The notes: generated by a model from the letters alone, not told the origin. 64,000 nucleotides of DNA from Lysinibacillus xylanilyticus (GCF_001708185.1 NZ_MDDN01000010.1:1-64000), one strand, 5' to 3'. Positions 36,850 through 45,879 are shown, counted from the stretch's first letter. A program made the numbers and translations.

Positions 36850-37719
36850 TTAGCGATTCACAGTTTCTAACACTTCAAATAAATCTCGGCCGTAAAACTT
36901 AGTGCTTAATTCATTTGTTTTCTTCTGTTCTTTAATTTGAGTGATCGCTTTATCGTAAGCGTCTGCAAATTCCTGTTCCTTTTTATTGAACAATGGCCAT
37001 GTTTTAATAACGGCAAATTCGTTGTACACTACTTCATCCTTTAAATTATGATATGGGCCATCTTCTGCTAAAACTTGTTGTTTAAATGGACCTTCAATCA
37101 TGACACCACCATCGACACGTTTTTCATTTACCCATTGCACGACATCGACAGTGAATGCATCTCCAGCCTGTAATTTAACTTGATTGTCAGGGTTGGCCTT
37201 ATTATATTCATCAATAATTGTGTATTGAGCATTATTCGCAGCAATTGGTGCTAATGAATAACCCTTTTTAGCAAAGTCGGCTAAAGTTTTCACACCTTCA
37301 TCTTCTTTGCGTAAAACTAAACCTGCACTACTTAAGCCTAAAAATTCTTTAGGGAAAATAAATTTCTCTGTACGTTCCTGCGTAAAGAATGCGTTTTTTA
37401 CACCTACTTGATATTTCCCTTGCTCTACACCAATCAGTAAATCGTCGCTCGTTGTCCCTACATATTCAAACTTATATTCAGGTAATAGTTCATCCACTAG
37501 CTTCATGACTTCCACATCGTAGCCTGTTGGATTTCCTTTATCATCCAGATAACTAATTGGCTTAGACGCCTGGTCAAATGCAACTTTCACTGTACGTACT
37601 TCCACGCCATCCTCCGAGTCTTTGTCTGAAGCCTCGCCTGAATTACAGCCTGCTAAAATAGCAAGTGAAGCCAATCCAATTGCGGCCAATTGAAAAATCT
37701 TTTTCTTTTGTTTAAACAT
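36850..37719 (-). CDS. tcyJ: Amino-acid (cystine-type) ABC transporter binding lipoprotein
   Basis: A 289-aa extracellular solute-binding protein (SBP_bac_3 fold). The signal peptide ends in the lipobox LAGC. The mature protein carries VAFDQASKPISYLDDKGNPTGYDVEV in sense, the family's ligand-contact start. It heads the transport genes and is preceded by only 3 bp by the oxidoreductase gene. The symbol (tcyJ or tcyK) rests on operon similarity to the B. subtilis ytm genes; the ligand is unproven. Confidence 0.8.
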   Translation of the reverse strand: MFKQKKKIFQLAAIGLASLAILAGCNSGEASDKDSEDGVEVRTVKVAFDQASKPISYLDDKGNPTGYDVEVMKLVDELLPEYKFEYVGTTSDDLLIGVEQGKYQVGVKNAFFTQERTEKFIFPKEFLGLSSAGLVLRKEDEGVKTLADFAKKGYSLAPIAANNAQYTIIDEYNKANPDNQVKLQAGDAFTVDVVQWVNEKRVDGGVMIEGPFKQQVLAEDGPYHNLKDEVVYNEFAVIKTWPLFNKKEQEFADAYDKAITQIKEQKKTNELSTKFYGRDLFEVLETVNR

Positions 37720-37722
37720 CTA

Positions 37723-38919
37723 TCATTTCCCCTTATTCTCTATGGTTTCGTCATTGATTTCATCCGATTTCTGCTGTTCAATTGCGGCATTTGCCAATTT
37801 AATAATGGTCATATCATCCATAGGTGGATTATGAAGCCCCGCACGAACATTTCGATAATAGCGCTGCAATGGATTTGTTAATTGTAAACTTTTCGCACCT
37901 ACTATACGCATTGCCTTATCTACAATTTCAATCGCCAAATTGGTTACCGTATGCTTAGCAACTGCCATTTCATTTGTTATAAGCTCACGCCTAGCTGGGT
38001 CATCATAAGCCTCAGCTACTCCATATAGAACAAAGCGTGCCTGATGTAGCATCAATTCAATATCGCCTAGAAGTTGCTGTACATTTGGTAATGTACTAAT
38101 TGGAGCATTCAAGCTATTTGGTTGATGATGATTGGCAAAATGCAGTGCATAATCACGAGCTGCCTGTGCAATACCTAAGTACGTTGCTGGGATATGTAGA
38201 ATCCAACCATTTATCTTACCACCGCTTGGATGACCTGGTAATTCTACCAAATGGCTTACAGGGACAATTACATCCTTTAAAACTAGATCATGGCTACTAG
38301 TACCTCGCATAGCTGACATTTCCCAGTTTTCTTCGATTGAAAGCCCTTGAACATCTTTATGAATAAGGAAGAAGCCGATTTTATTTTTTTCCTCAATCCA
38401 AGCTGATGTTAAGAAATAATCTAGGACCGGAGAAGCCGTCGTAAAGATTTTACGTCCATTTAAGAGCCATCCTCCTTCTATAGAGACCGCGTTTGTTCCT
38501 GGTCGCCCTCCACGTGTTGGACTCCCAGTTGCCACTTCACTCACGGCTCTATTTATAATTGCGCCGTTGTTTATTTCTTGCGCAAAGAGATTGAGTAAAT
38601 CATCTGTCCATAGCTTTTTCTCATATAGTTCACCTACAACACCTAATGTCCACCCTAGTGAGAGTGAGGCATTCTCATCATAGCTCGCTAACGTTTCTTG
38701 AACGAGCACCATATCATAGACAGATAAACCTTCACCACCATGTTCTTTTGGCAAAGTTAGTTTTGGGTAACCGATTTGCAAAAGTAACTTATGTGCTTCG
38801 AATGGAAACCGAGATTGTTCGTCTACCTCTTTGGCCTCAGCCTTGATTGGCTCAGAAATAGATGCTAGCTGTTCAAGCCAGTACTGTTGTCGCTTTGTTT
38901 TAATAAATAAATCCTTCAA
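37723..38919 (-). CDS. Acyl-CoA dehydrogenase-like flavoprotein (YdbM/SfnB type)
   Basis: A 398-aa flavoprotein of the acyl-CoA dehydrogenase superfamily. Family segments include LPKEHGGEGLSVYDMVLVQE, FTTASPVLDYFLTSAW and MSAMRGTSSHDLVLKDV. Relatives next to sulfur-uptake genes (YdbM, SfnB) are thought to help obtain sulfur from organosulfur compounds rather than to oxidise fatty acids; the context here agrees. The start is TTG at 38919, after AAGGAGA. It is first in the operon, with a good promoter at 39051-39079. No acyl-CoA genes are near. Confidence 0.78.
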   Translation of the reverse strand: MKDLFIKTKRQQYWLEQLASISEPIKAEAKEVDEQSRFPFEAHKLLLQIGYPKLTLPKEHGGEGLSVYDMVLVQETLASYDENASLSLGWTLGVVGELYEKKLWTDDLLNLFAQEINNGAIINRAVSEVATGSPTRGGRPGTNAVSIEGGWLLNGRKIFTTASPVLDYFLTSAWIEEKNKIGFFLIHKDVQGLSIEENWEMSAMRGTSSHDLVLKDVIVPVSHLVELPGHPSGGKINGWILHIPATYLGIAQAARDYALHFANHHQPNSLNAPISTLPNVQQLLGDIELMLHQARFVLYGVAEAYDDPARRELITNEMAVAKHTVTNLAIEIVDKAMRIVGAKSLQLTNPLQRYYRNVRAGLHNPPMDDMTIIKLANAAIEQQKSDEINDETIENKGK

Positions 38920-39196
38920 GAAAATCTCCTTCTTCCTAAATTGTATAAAACATATACACTTACTAAGAATTAATGTTGTAAAAAAATCTCTAACTACATT
39001 TTAGTAGCGAGATTATAATTCGTACTGAATTTTCTGATTCGTTGACACTTATGATACTTCCCACATTTGGAAATGTCAATGGGTTATTATAAGTTTTTTT
39101 ATTGGTTTTATATGATATTTGTTGTTTATATTTCTACATTTTACTCACCAAGCCATATTTACAACATATGCTAAAACTAAAGAAAGAGGTGTATGT
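38920..39196. other. Divergent upstream region
   Basis: Between the sulfur operon and the VCBS-like gene. It contains the operon's sigma-A promoter at 39051-39079; a CymR box could not be confirmed by eye. No open frame is convincing. Confidence 0.5.
39051..39079 (-). promoter_or_regulatory. Sigma-A promoter of the sulfur-uptake operon
   Basis: On the minus strand TTGACA (39079-39074), a 17-bp spacer and TATCAT (39056-39051). The transcript would carry a leader of about 125 nt before the TTG start at 38919. Confidence 0.6.
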
Positions 39197-39943
39197 ATGA
39201 CCAATAATATGAATCCATCTTTAAATAATATTGCTATTTCACCTATGGCTCCTCAGATTATTCAGACGAAATTTGGAGATATTAATGGTGATGGCTATCT
39301 CGAAACAGTTCTTTTAATGGGAACTAAAACGCCGGATAGCCCATTGTGGCAAAACCTAACACTTGTTATTTTTTATGGAAATACACAACAATTTGAAAAA
39401 ATAATGCTCAAACAAAACGTTGGCTATAATCCAACTATATTTTTAGGTGACTTTACCGGCAATCATCTAGATGATATTTTAGCTATTTCCGATACTGGTG
39501 GCAGTGGAGGTATTATCAACGGTGAAATATTCTCCTCAATAAACGGGAAAATACGTTCAATTTTTGATGCAGAATCATTTAATAATAAACTAAAGTACAC
39601 GGTTAATTATCAAGATCAATACAAAGTAGCTGTCCGTAGTATGAATCCTAAAAAGCAATATATCATCGATTTACAATACAAGGGACCGGATTATTTAGCG
39701 GAAATTTATAATCAAAATGGTACCCTAAAGCAGCCCATTGAAGGATGGGTTGATCCAATCAGTGGATTGTATCCAGTGGACTTTGAGCGTGACGGAATAT
39801 ATGAGATTTTATCTTATCAAGCGATCGCAGGCAGATTTCATGCTGATCGATTAGGTTATGTCGAAAACATTCTAAAATGGAACGGTTATGAATTTACAAT
39901 TGACAGCCAAACTGTGGGGATTTTCGGAGAAGACTTAAAATAG
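39197..39943 (+). CDS. VCBS/FG-GAP-like repeat protein, function unknown
   Basis: A 248-aa protein with calcium-site-like repeats: FGDINGDGYLETVLLMG (N-terminal), FLGDFTGNHLDDILAIS (middle) and VDFERDGIYEILSYQ (C-terminal). This is the pattern of VCBS/FG-GAP beta-propeller blades. There is no obvious signal peptide with the chosen start. I took the ATG at 39197 because AGAGAGGTG lies just before it; an earlier in-frame start adds a hydrophobic N-terminus (FIFLHFTHQAIFTTYA) and would make it exported, which remains possible. Confidence 0.65.
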   Translation: MTNNMNPSLNNIAISPMAPQIIQTKFGDINGDGYLETVLLMGTKTPDSPLWQNLTLVIFYGNTQQFEKIMLKQNVGYNPTIFLGDFTGNHLDDILAISDTGGSGGIINGEIFSSINGKIRSIFDAESFNNKLKYTVNYQDQYKVAVRSMNPKKQYIIDLQYKGPDYLAEIYNQNGTLKQPIEGWVDPISGLYPVDFERDGIYEILSYQAIAGRFHADRLGYVENILKWNGYEFTIDSQTVGIFGEDLK

Positions 39944-40081
39944 ACTTACTACCCTTTATTGCGGGATAAATAACTACCACTTCTATAAGAATAAAAAGCA
40001 AGAATCTGCTCGACTTCTACATGAAACGATCGAAATCGGACAGATTCCCTTTAAAATTTTTACTTATAGAACAACCATGAT

Positions 40082-40456
40082 TTATTTTTCTACCAATGCA
40101 AAATAATTATTTTCGTGATCGGCGAAATTAAAAACTCTACCCATTGGCATCATGACTAAATCGCCTACTTTAACACCTTTTGCTTGGAAATCTTGATATA
40201 GATTTTCTATATGATCTGCATAAAACATAATAGAAGGTGTCCCTAAATTTAATTCAGGCTGCATTTTGGCAATGATTTCTTTATTGTGTAAAACCAAAGA
40301 AGTTTGAGCTCCTTTAGTTGGCGCAATTTCAATCCAGCGCATTCCCGCCTCTTCTTGGTCAGCAACTACAACGAAACCAATTTTTTCTGTCCAAAACTTA
40401 ACGGCAGTATCCTGATCATTTACATACAGCATTACTTGTCCAATTTGTCGAATCAT
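40082..40456 (-). CDS. VOC-family (glyoxalase-like) protein
   Basis: A 124-aa vicinal-oxygen-chelate protein. The first motif IGQVMLYVNDQDTAVKFWTEKIGFVV and the C-terminal FNFADHENNYFALVE are typical (metal-ligand type glutamate at the end). I chose the ATG at 40456, nine bases after GGAGGG. It could be a glyoxalase, dioxygenase or resistance-type binding protein; the sequence does not decide. Confidence 0.8.
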   Translation of the reverse strand: MIRQIGQVMLYVNDQDTAVKFWTEKIGFVVVADQEEAGMRWIEIAPTKGAQTSLVLHNKEIIAKMQPELNLGTPSIMFYADHIENLYQDFQAKGVKVGDLVMMPMGRVFNFADHENNYFALVEK

Positions 40457-40767
40457 GAAGCAATTCCCTCCTCTTTTGAGCATTAGTATACATCAAAATG
40501 CAGCTATATATGTCATATTAATGAGCGTTTTTAGAAGAATTTCGATGTATTAATTGATATAGTTACTACTCTATTATTTCAAAATACTTATTCGTAATGA
40601 GGCTTCGGCTGATGTCCAGGTTAGTCTACAGCTATCAAAAAATACGAGTAAAAAATTCGCAAGTATTATTAAGAGTTTACGCAAAGCTATTTAAATCTTT
40701 TTACATACTAAAAAGAAAGCACGATAAAAAAGGGGTTCCCTATTCATCGTGCTTTTTAGCATTGTTA
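40457..40767. other. Intergenic region between the two VOC genes
   Basis: About 310 bp. The only recognisable object is the hairpin terminator at 40716-40757. A plus-strand open frame here has no ribosome-binding site and runs through the terminator. Confidence 0.5.
40716..40757 (-). terminator. Terminator of the second VOC gene
   Basis: AAAGCACGAT and ATCGTGCTTT pair around a 20-nt loop; T-rich on both sides. It lies 11 bp past the stop codon at 40768. Confidence 0.8.
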
Positions 40768-41187
40768 TTATTTATTTTCCTCATGACTAAATTGCCATTC
40801 AATACCGAATTTATCAGTTAGTGAGCCGTAACATTTGCTCCAAAATGTTTCTTGCAACTCCATAGTAACCTTTCCACCATCTTTAAGAGCCTCAAAAGCT
40901 TTTCGCATCTTATCCTCATCACTTGAGACAACAGCTAACGTTACATTGTTACCGATTGTGAACGGTGAGCTTGGAAATGTATCTGAAAACATTACAGTAC
41001 TACCGAAAATCGAAAGTCGTGTATGCATTACAAGATCTTTGGCTTCTTCTGGTAATTGATAATTTGGATTTTGCGGTGAATCACCAAATGTCATAATTTC
41101 AGCCTTGTCCGTATCAAAAACTTTCTCATAAAACGATACTGCCTCTCGACAATTTCCATTAAAAATTAAATATACTTCTACTGCCAT
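40768..41187 (-). CDS. PhnB-type VOC-family protein
   Basis: A 139-aa protein of the PhnB-like subgroup of the VOC superfamily. VEVYLIFNGNCREAVSFYEKVF opens it, and the C-terminal WSKCYGSLTDKFGIEWQFS is the hallmark of PhnB-like proteins. GGGAGTG precedes the ATG at 41187; in-frame starts further upstream precede this site. The substrate is unknown. Confidence 0.82.
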   Translation of the reverse strand: MAVEVYLIFNGNCREAVSFYEKVFDTDKAEIMTFGDSPQNPNYQLPEEAKDLVMHTRLSIFGSTVMFSDTFPSSPFTIGNNVTLAVVSSDEDKMRKAFEALKDGGKVTMELQETFWSKCYGSLTDKFGIEWQFSHEENK

Positions 41188-41467
41188 TTCCAACACTCCC
41201 TTGTCATTTTTTGAAACAATTCTATTGTACATGGATAGCAAATGATAATACAAATTTTAGATAAGCTAATTTTGTGCAGAGTTTTGCAAAAAAAGATTTT
41301 TTAATCAAACTTTTACTTTTCATCTATAACAGGCGTGTTGATTAGAAAAAAACAGGTGTATTATTGAGCGATAAAAAGATTTTTCGATGCTATTTTGCTA
41401 ATATATCCCCATCATTTTTAACTGATTGTAGCGTAGGGCTCGAGGCTCGCCCGTAGGAAGCCTTGCT

Positions 41468-41541
41468 CTGTGCGAAAGCGAAGCGTCAGCACCAAATGGT
41501 TTATCTGTGCGAAAGCGAAGCGTCAGCACCAAAGCAATAAC
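41468..41541. repeat. 37-bp direct repeat, two copies
   Basis: Units starting CTGTGCGAAAGCG occur at 41468 and 41505. The core GAAGCGTCAGC also appears inside the element at 58013-58483, linking it to the dispersed repeat family. Confidence 0.75.
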
Positions 41542-41641
41542 CCGTAGCAGAAATTTGAGCCTTCCAATTAATAAAGGTGGATAAAAAAAGAGGTCCTTCC
41601 CATTCCAGCCTACTAATTTTTTATTTATTTGGACAAAAACT

Positions 41642-41670
41642 TTGACATTTACTCGAAAATCATGTAAATT
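41642..41670 (+). promoter_or_regulatory. Sigma-A promoter of guaC
   Basis: TTGACA (41642-41647), a 17-bp spacer and TAAATT (41665-41670). The leader to the ATG at 41732 is about 55 nt and contains no riboswitch-like structure. Confidence 0.6.
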
Positions 41671-41731
41671 ACAAAAGGCGAACAATATTAAACAAATCTT
41701 AAAAAATATTCGTATTTTAGGAGTGTATATA

Positions 41732-42715
41732 ATGGATAACGTATTTGACTATGAAGATATTCAACTAATTCCCGCAAAATGTATTGTAGAAAGTCGTTCT
41801 GAATGTGATACTTCTGTTACTTTAGGCGGTCATACATTCAAACTTCCTGTAGTACCGGCAAACATGCAAACAATTATCGACGAACGTCTTGCTTTGAAGC
41901 TCGCTGAAAACGGTTACTTTTATATTATGCACCGTTTTAATCCAGAGACACGAGCTGATTTCATCAAAGATATGCATGGTCGTGGATTAATCGCCTCAAT
42001 TAGTGTTGGTGTAAAAGAAGAAGAATATGCTTTTATTGAAGAATTAGCAGCTGCTCATTTAGTGCCTGAATTTATTACAATCGACATTGCACATGGGCAT
42101 TCAAATGCTGTCATTCGTATGATTCAACATATCAAAAAACATCTACCAAATAGCTTTGTTATTGCTGGAAATGTTGGTACACCTGAAGCAGTACGTGAAC
42201 TTGAAAACGCTGGTGCAGATGCAACAAAAGTTGGTATTGGACCAGGTAAAGTATGTATTACTAAAATCAAAACTGGTTTTGGTACAGGTGGTTGGCAGCT
42301 AGCTGCACTACGTTGGTGTGCAAAAGCTGCTACAAAACCAATTATCGCTGATGGTGGTATTCGTACACATGGTGATATTGCAAAATCTGTTCGTTTTGGT
42401 GCTTCAATGGTGATGATTGGATCATTATTTGCAGGTCATGAAGAGTCACCTGGTGAAACAATCGAAATCGACGGTAAAACTGTGAAGGAATACTTTGGCT
42501 CTGCATCTGAATTCCAAAAAGGTGAACGCAAAAATGTTGAAGGTAAAAAGATGTATGTTGAACATAAAGGCAGCATCAAAGACACTTTAATTGAAATGCA
42601 GCAAGACCTTCAATCATCTATTTCCTACGCAGGTGGCAATAAACTTGATGCCATTCGAAATGTAGATTATGTAATTGTGAAGAACTCTATTTTTAATGGA
42701 GATAAAGTATACTAA
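41732..42715 (+). CDS. guaC: GMP reductase
   Basis: GuaC converts GMP to IMP with NADPH, a purine salvage step. The 327-aa TIM-barrel protein carries the catalytic-cysteine loop [20 protein letters not shown], the phosphate-binding motif [19 protein letters not shown], and [13 protein letters not shown] near the C-terminus. The start at 41732 ([12 protein letters not shown]) follows GGAG by nine bases; upstream frames cover the promoter. It has its own promoter and terminator. Confidence 0.95.
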   Translation: MDNVFDYEDIQLIPAKCIVESRSECDTSVTLGGHTFKLPVVPANMQTIIDERLALKLAENGYFYIMHRFNPETRADFIKDMHGRGLIASISVGVKEEEYAFIEELAAAHLVPEFITIDIAHGHSNAVIRMIQHIKKHLPNSFVIAGNVGTPEAVRELENAGADATKVGIGPGKVCITKIKTGFGTGGWQLAALRWCAKAATKPIIADGGIRTHGDIAKSVRFGASMVMIGSLFAGHEESPGETIEIDGKTVKEYFGSASEFQKGERKNVEGKKMYVEHKGSIKDTLIEMQQDLQSSISYAGGNKLDAIRNVDYVIVKNSIFNGDKVY

Positions 42716-42724
42716 CAACTAGAG

Positions 42725-42766
42725 AAACCCCAACAAGAATGAAGTACTTTCTTGTTGGGGTTTTTT
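42725..42766 (+). terminator. Terminator of guaC
   Basis: CCCCAACAAGA pairs with TCTTGTTGGGG, followed by TTTTTT. Confidence 0.88.
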
Positions 42767-42910
42767 GGATTTCGTTATCTATTCTGTAGGAGTTTTATAT
42801 TGGGTAGAGTGATTGTGGTTCTTGGTTTATCAGTTCTTCGGACTACCCGAGCAGTTCTGGCTTTTGGCTTACCGTTCCTTTATTTTAAAATGCACCTTTT
42901 TAACAAAAGA

Positions 42911-42939
42911 AAAAATGCTACCAATTAAGTGTAGCATTT
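42911..42939 (-). terminator. Terminator of the 73-aa gene
   Basis: AAATGCTAC pairs with GTAGCATTT with a 9-nt loop; A/T flanks. It lies about 10 bp past the stop at 42949. The stretch 42780-42890 between the two terminators holds nothing recognisable. Confidence 0.7.
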
Positions 42940-42948
42940 CTCTAAAAA

Positions 42949-43170
42949 TTACAGCTTGTTAATAACAGCGTGAATCGTTTCTTTTAATTCTTCATCATGA
43001 TCAGAAAGGTCAACAAGATTTGCTACACGCTCACGTAATACTGGACGTTCAATTACAAGTTTTTCATCAAGTACTTGTACTAGTAACTCGATAATAAGAC
43101 GATCACGAACGTTTAACGCCTCTTCTAAACGCTCTGGTGTAATTTTTCCTGTTTTTGCTGCTTTAGCCAT
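42949..43170 (-). CDS. Small acidic helical protein, unknown
   Basis: I do not recognise the family. The 73-aa product starts with a lysine-rich segment (MAKAAKTGKITPERLEEAL) and continues as amphipathic helices rich in leucine and glutamate. There is no membrane segment or cysteine. AAAAGGGG precedes the ATG. It has its own terminator and stands alone, so it is likely a real, small cytosolic protein. Confidence 0.68.
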   Translation of the reverse strand: MAKAAKTGKITPERLEEALNVRDRLIIELLVQVLDEKLVIERPVLRERVANLVDLSDHDEELKETIHAVINKL

Positions 43171-43391
43171 TTTAAAAACCCCTTTTAAATTTTATATTCA
43201 TGCACATCTATTTTAGCATACAGCTAAATTATTTTGAAAACTTTCTTTCGAGAACATATACCAAAACTTTACAAAATCGCACTAAAATATTTACGAAATA
43301 ATGTTATATTCAAATCATAATGAACTAAATGATTTCTAGAAATATAGCCTGGGATTTACGATCAATACGTAGATAAGATGGGAGGAATTAC

Positions 43392-43844
43392 ATGGATCCA
43401 AAAAACTCAACATATTTACAACTAATAAAGGCCGTGCCGAAATCTTTACAGCTGTTTCTGAATGTTTGCTTAGTGCTTCTAGCGCTCATTCTATCCTTTT
43501 TGCTTTTTAAAGAACTCATCGAATTTCTTAAAATATTAATTTTCAATAAGGGCGACGGTGATTATAAGCTTTTCCTCGCCAATATTCTTATTTTCTTTTT
43601 GTATTTTGAATTTATCACGATGATTATTAAATATTTTAAAGAGGATTATCATTTTCCTCTAAGGTACTTTATATATATAGGTATTACAGCCATGATTCGA
43701 TTAATTATCGTAGAGCATGACCACCCCATCAACACCTTAATTTATTCACTTATTATTTTAATATTAATTATAAGTTATTTTATTATTAATATTACGCCAT
43801 TGGAACGCCCTGTACGTTCATCACTTTTTGTGAAAAAAGAATAA
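43392..43844 (+). CDS. psiE: PsiE-family membrane protein
   Basis: A 150-aa protein with four hydrophobic segments, matching the phosphate-starvation-inducible PsiE family. The KYFKEDYHFPLRYFIYIGITAMIRLII stretch (in sense) is the conserved core. The function is unknown, and no Pho box can be seen. GGGAGGAAT precedes the ATG. Confidence 0.82.
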   Translation: MDPKNSTYLQLIKAVPKSLQLFLNVCLVLLALILSFLLFKELIEFLKILIFNKGDGDYKLFLANILIFFLYFEFITMIIKYFKEDYHFPLRYFIYIGITAMIRLIIVEHDHPINTLIYSLIILILIISYFIINITPLERPVRSSLFVKKE

Positions 43845-43860
43845 TAATCTTATGGGATGC

Positions 43861-44129
43861 CTATTTTGGGGCTTCCCTAAAATGCTGTGCTTTATCAAGG
43901 ACCAAGAAGAATTGATTTTGATGCAGTGCATGTAAATATTGTTCATCACTAATTTTCACTTTACTGAGCATAAACAACGCTTGTACCGTACAACACCCAT
44001 AACAAGAGAAGATAGCTCTGCAATATCTATCGCTATTTGCACATCATCGTGATCACATTCAAAAATTTTCATTTCACCATTGATAGCCTCTTTAGAGAAG
44101 AGGCTCATTTCAAAATCATGAAGTCTCAT
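43861..44129 (-). pseudogene. Frameshifted gene remnant
   Basis: Two frames join into one about 89-residue product if a single base is restored in the ATGGG run near 43999: an N-terminal part ending LSSLVMG and a C-terminal part starting CCTVQALFMLSKVKISDEQ. The remainder (FLVLDKAQHFREAPK) ends at the stop codon at 43861. I do not recognise the family. A one-base loss in a G-run could also be a sequencing error. Confidence 0.5.
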
Positions 44130-44250
44130 TGTTTTGATTGTGCATAAAAAGTGTTTTTAACTGCTCTCTCGTCGGCTCTAAACCATCCATCCTTCCTGGA
44201 TCAGCACCAACCACGATATCAACAAAGTTTATAAAATCTACTTCCTTCAC
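44116..44250 (-). pseudogene. Upstream remnant overlapping the frameshifted gene
   Basis: A 44-codon frame (VDFINFVDIVVGADPGRMDG and so on) whose stop overlaps the start of the next remnant by 14 bases. It lacks an ATG with a ribosome-binding site in frame; a MYMKIIGK start lies upstream in another frame, so a second frameshift is likely. The family is unrecognised. Confidence 0.4.
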
Positions 44251-44385
44251 TAATTTTCCCTATGATCTTCATATACATCTCCACCCTACACTAAATTTAT
44301 TTTAAGAACGCTCTTTTCATAATTTTTATCACATTAATTTCAGGTCTTGATAATAACATATATTACCACGCGTAAATGGTGCTGT

Positions 44386-44625
44386 ATGTTGACAGTATTG
44401 GAACCTGAGGTGGTTATTCAGCATCTCGAGCAAGTCGGAAGAAACCGTGAACAGAGTACACTATTCTGGTTGCCTCAGCGATTAGGAAAGTGATTACAAG
44501 TAGCTGGGATACAACCAAAGGTACAGCTCAAAAATATATTGTTGGGCACATATAGCTCAACTCAAAAAGTGGACTTAGGATTGCATGAATTATTGAAAGG
44601 AGAAGGAAAGAATGAATTTGATTGA
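44386..44625 (+). pseudogene. Broken gene upstream of the HAAS gene
   Basis: A frame starting MLTVLEPEVVIQHLEQVG ends at a TGA at 44493. The reading continues directly as LQVAGIQPKVQLKNILLG and so on to a stop at 44625. This stop overlaps the HAAS gene start by 14 bases, a coupling typical of operon partners. It was probably the regulator or partner of the HAAS gene, now interrupted. The family is unrecognised. Confidence 0.35.
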
Positions 44626-45625
44626 TGCATATATTCATGAAGTAACTAAAAGGATCAGGAAAGATAAACGTGAGGATACCAGTCTAAAACTAAAATCTAC
44701 TATTGAAGATATGTTACCTGAAGATTATTCAGATTCAGATATGAAGGAAGTGCTCAAAAAGCTAGGAAATCCTGTAGAAGTTGCAGCAAGCTATCAAAAC
44801 ACACCACGATTTTTAATAAGTCCCAAAGTGTTTGACACTTATATTAGGACAATAAAATTAGTTATTCCTTGGGCAATTCTTATTACAGTTATTGTACAGA
44901 TGATCGAAAGTATTGTGCTTTATAACGGAGAAGGTGCACTTCTCACCGCCATTATTAAAACAATTTCTCTAACGATCGCGCATATTATTTCAGTAATCAT
45001 ATACGTACTGTTCTGGATTACAGTCACTTTCATTATCATTGAAAGATCTGGTGGAAATAATATTCGAATACCCATTTTAAAAGTACATCCAGAATGGACA
45101 CCTGATGATTTAACAAAAGTTAAAATCATTCCTAAAGAAAAAATTATTTCACGTAATGAAAATATTTTCAGTCTGTTAGGTATCGTTATTTTCTCCTTTG
45201 TCTATTTTAATGCCAATCACCTTTTAGGAATCTATACTTCCCAAAATAAAGGCGACCTGAAATTCGTTATGCCTATATTTAATCAAGATGTCTTACTCTC
45301 CTTTGCACCAATCGTTTTATTTTGGATAGCTTTAAGTGTAGCTTTAACATTATGGAAAATGAAGACCGGTCAATGGACTATGTTAATTGCCGTAGCAAAT
45401 ACGCTTCTTCAATGTATAGGAATCATTATTTTTATCCTCATAGTTATTCATCCTGATTTCATACACCGTCCCGCTATACCTTATATCGCTGCGATTACCG
45501 AAACAACCTCTGCTAAAATTTTTGTTGCTATAGATCGACTATTATTTCTAAGCATTGCTATTACCATCATCGCCAATGCATTTGATATTTATAGTGGTTT
45601 TAAAAAGGCTAAAATCGGAAAATAG
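44612..45625 (+). CDS. HAAS-domain membrane protein
   Basis: A 337-aa protein with an N-terminal cytoplasmic HAAS-type helical domain (residues 1-65; IHEVTKRIRKDKREDTSLKLKSTIEDML in sense, ending KKLGNPVEVAASY), then six or seven membrane segments. HAAS proteins usually accompany PadR regulators and act as their sensors; here the PadR-like partner is missing, replaced by a broken gene. AAAGGAGAAGG precedes the ATG. The sensed signal is unknown. Confidence 0.75.
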   Translation: MNLIDAYIHEVTKRIRKDKREDTSLKLKSTIEDMLPEDYSDSDMKEVLKKLGNPVEVAASYQNTPRFLISPKVFDTYIRTIKLVIPWAILITVIVQMIESIVLYNGEGALLTAIIKTISLTIAHIISVIIYVLFWITVTFIIIERSGGNNIRIPILKVHPEWTPDDLTKVKIIPKEKIISRNENIFSLLGIVIFSFVYFNANHLLGIYTSQNKGDLKFVMPIFNQDVLLSFAPIVLFWIALSVALTLWKMKTGQWTMLIAVANTLLQCIGIIIFILIVIHPDFIHRPAIPYIAAITETTSAKIFVAIDRLLFLSIAITIIANAFDIYSGFKKAKIGK

Positions 45626-45640
45626 CTATAAATTTTATCG

Positions 45641-45781
45641 AAGGTGTTATCACAGGATGTGAAGGTTTTGCCTTCGTTCCCCCTGTCGCTGATTCCCAAG
45701 AAGTCGCCCAGCCTCCATTCCAATCAACTAATATATAGGGTATATATTTTAAAAAATGTCATCCACAACTTTTGGTGAGGA
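45641..45781 (+). mobile_element. Element D, truncated inverted-repeat element
   Basis: This matches the right half of element A (GTGTTATCACAGGATGTG through AAGTCGCCCAGCCTCCATTC, ending CAATCAACT) and then the tail TAATATATAGGGTATATA...ATGTCATCCACAACTTTTGGTGAGGA. The left half is missing. The tail is shared with the elements at 50051 and 58013. It ends 98 bp before the gene at 45880. Confidence 0.7.
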
Positions 45782-45879
45782 GTCTCAAGATACTGTAAAA
45801 CTCTAATATTTTGTATAATGGTTCTTTAAATACATTTTAATAATCTGCACGAATTCAAACAGAATATGGGGAAATAATT

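Larger units (their letters stand above)
41188..41731. other. Repeat-bearing region upstream of guaC
   Basis: About 540 bp between the VOC gene and guaC. It contains TAACAGGCGTGTTGATTA (41327-41344), a 37-bp direct repeat in two copies (from 41468 and 41505, unit core TGCGAAAGCGAAGCGTCAGC), an inverted copy of the segment at 54116-54159 (41541-41583), and the guaC promoter. No purine riboswitch is evident. Confidence 0.6.
43845..44611. other. Region of decayed genes
   Basis: About 770 bp with no intact gene. It contains two overlapping minus-strand remnants (43861-44129 and 44116-44250) and a plus-strand remnant that runs into the start of the gene at 44612. Confidence 0.55.

Noticed and set aside
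40597..40821. Plus-strand open frame between the VOC genes
   Set aside because: It runs through a clear terminator, overlaps the end of the gene at 40768, and has no ribosome-binding site.
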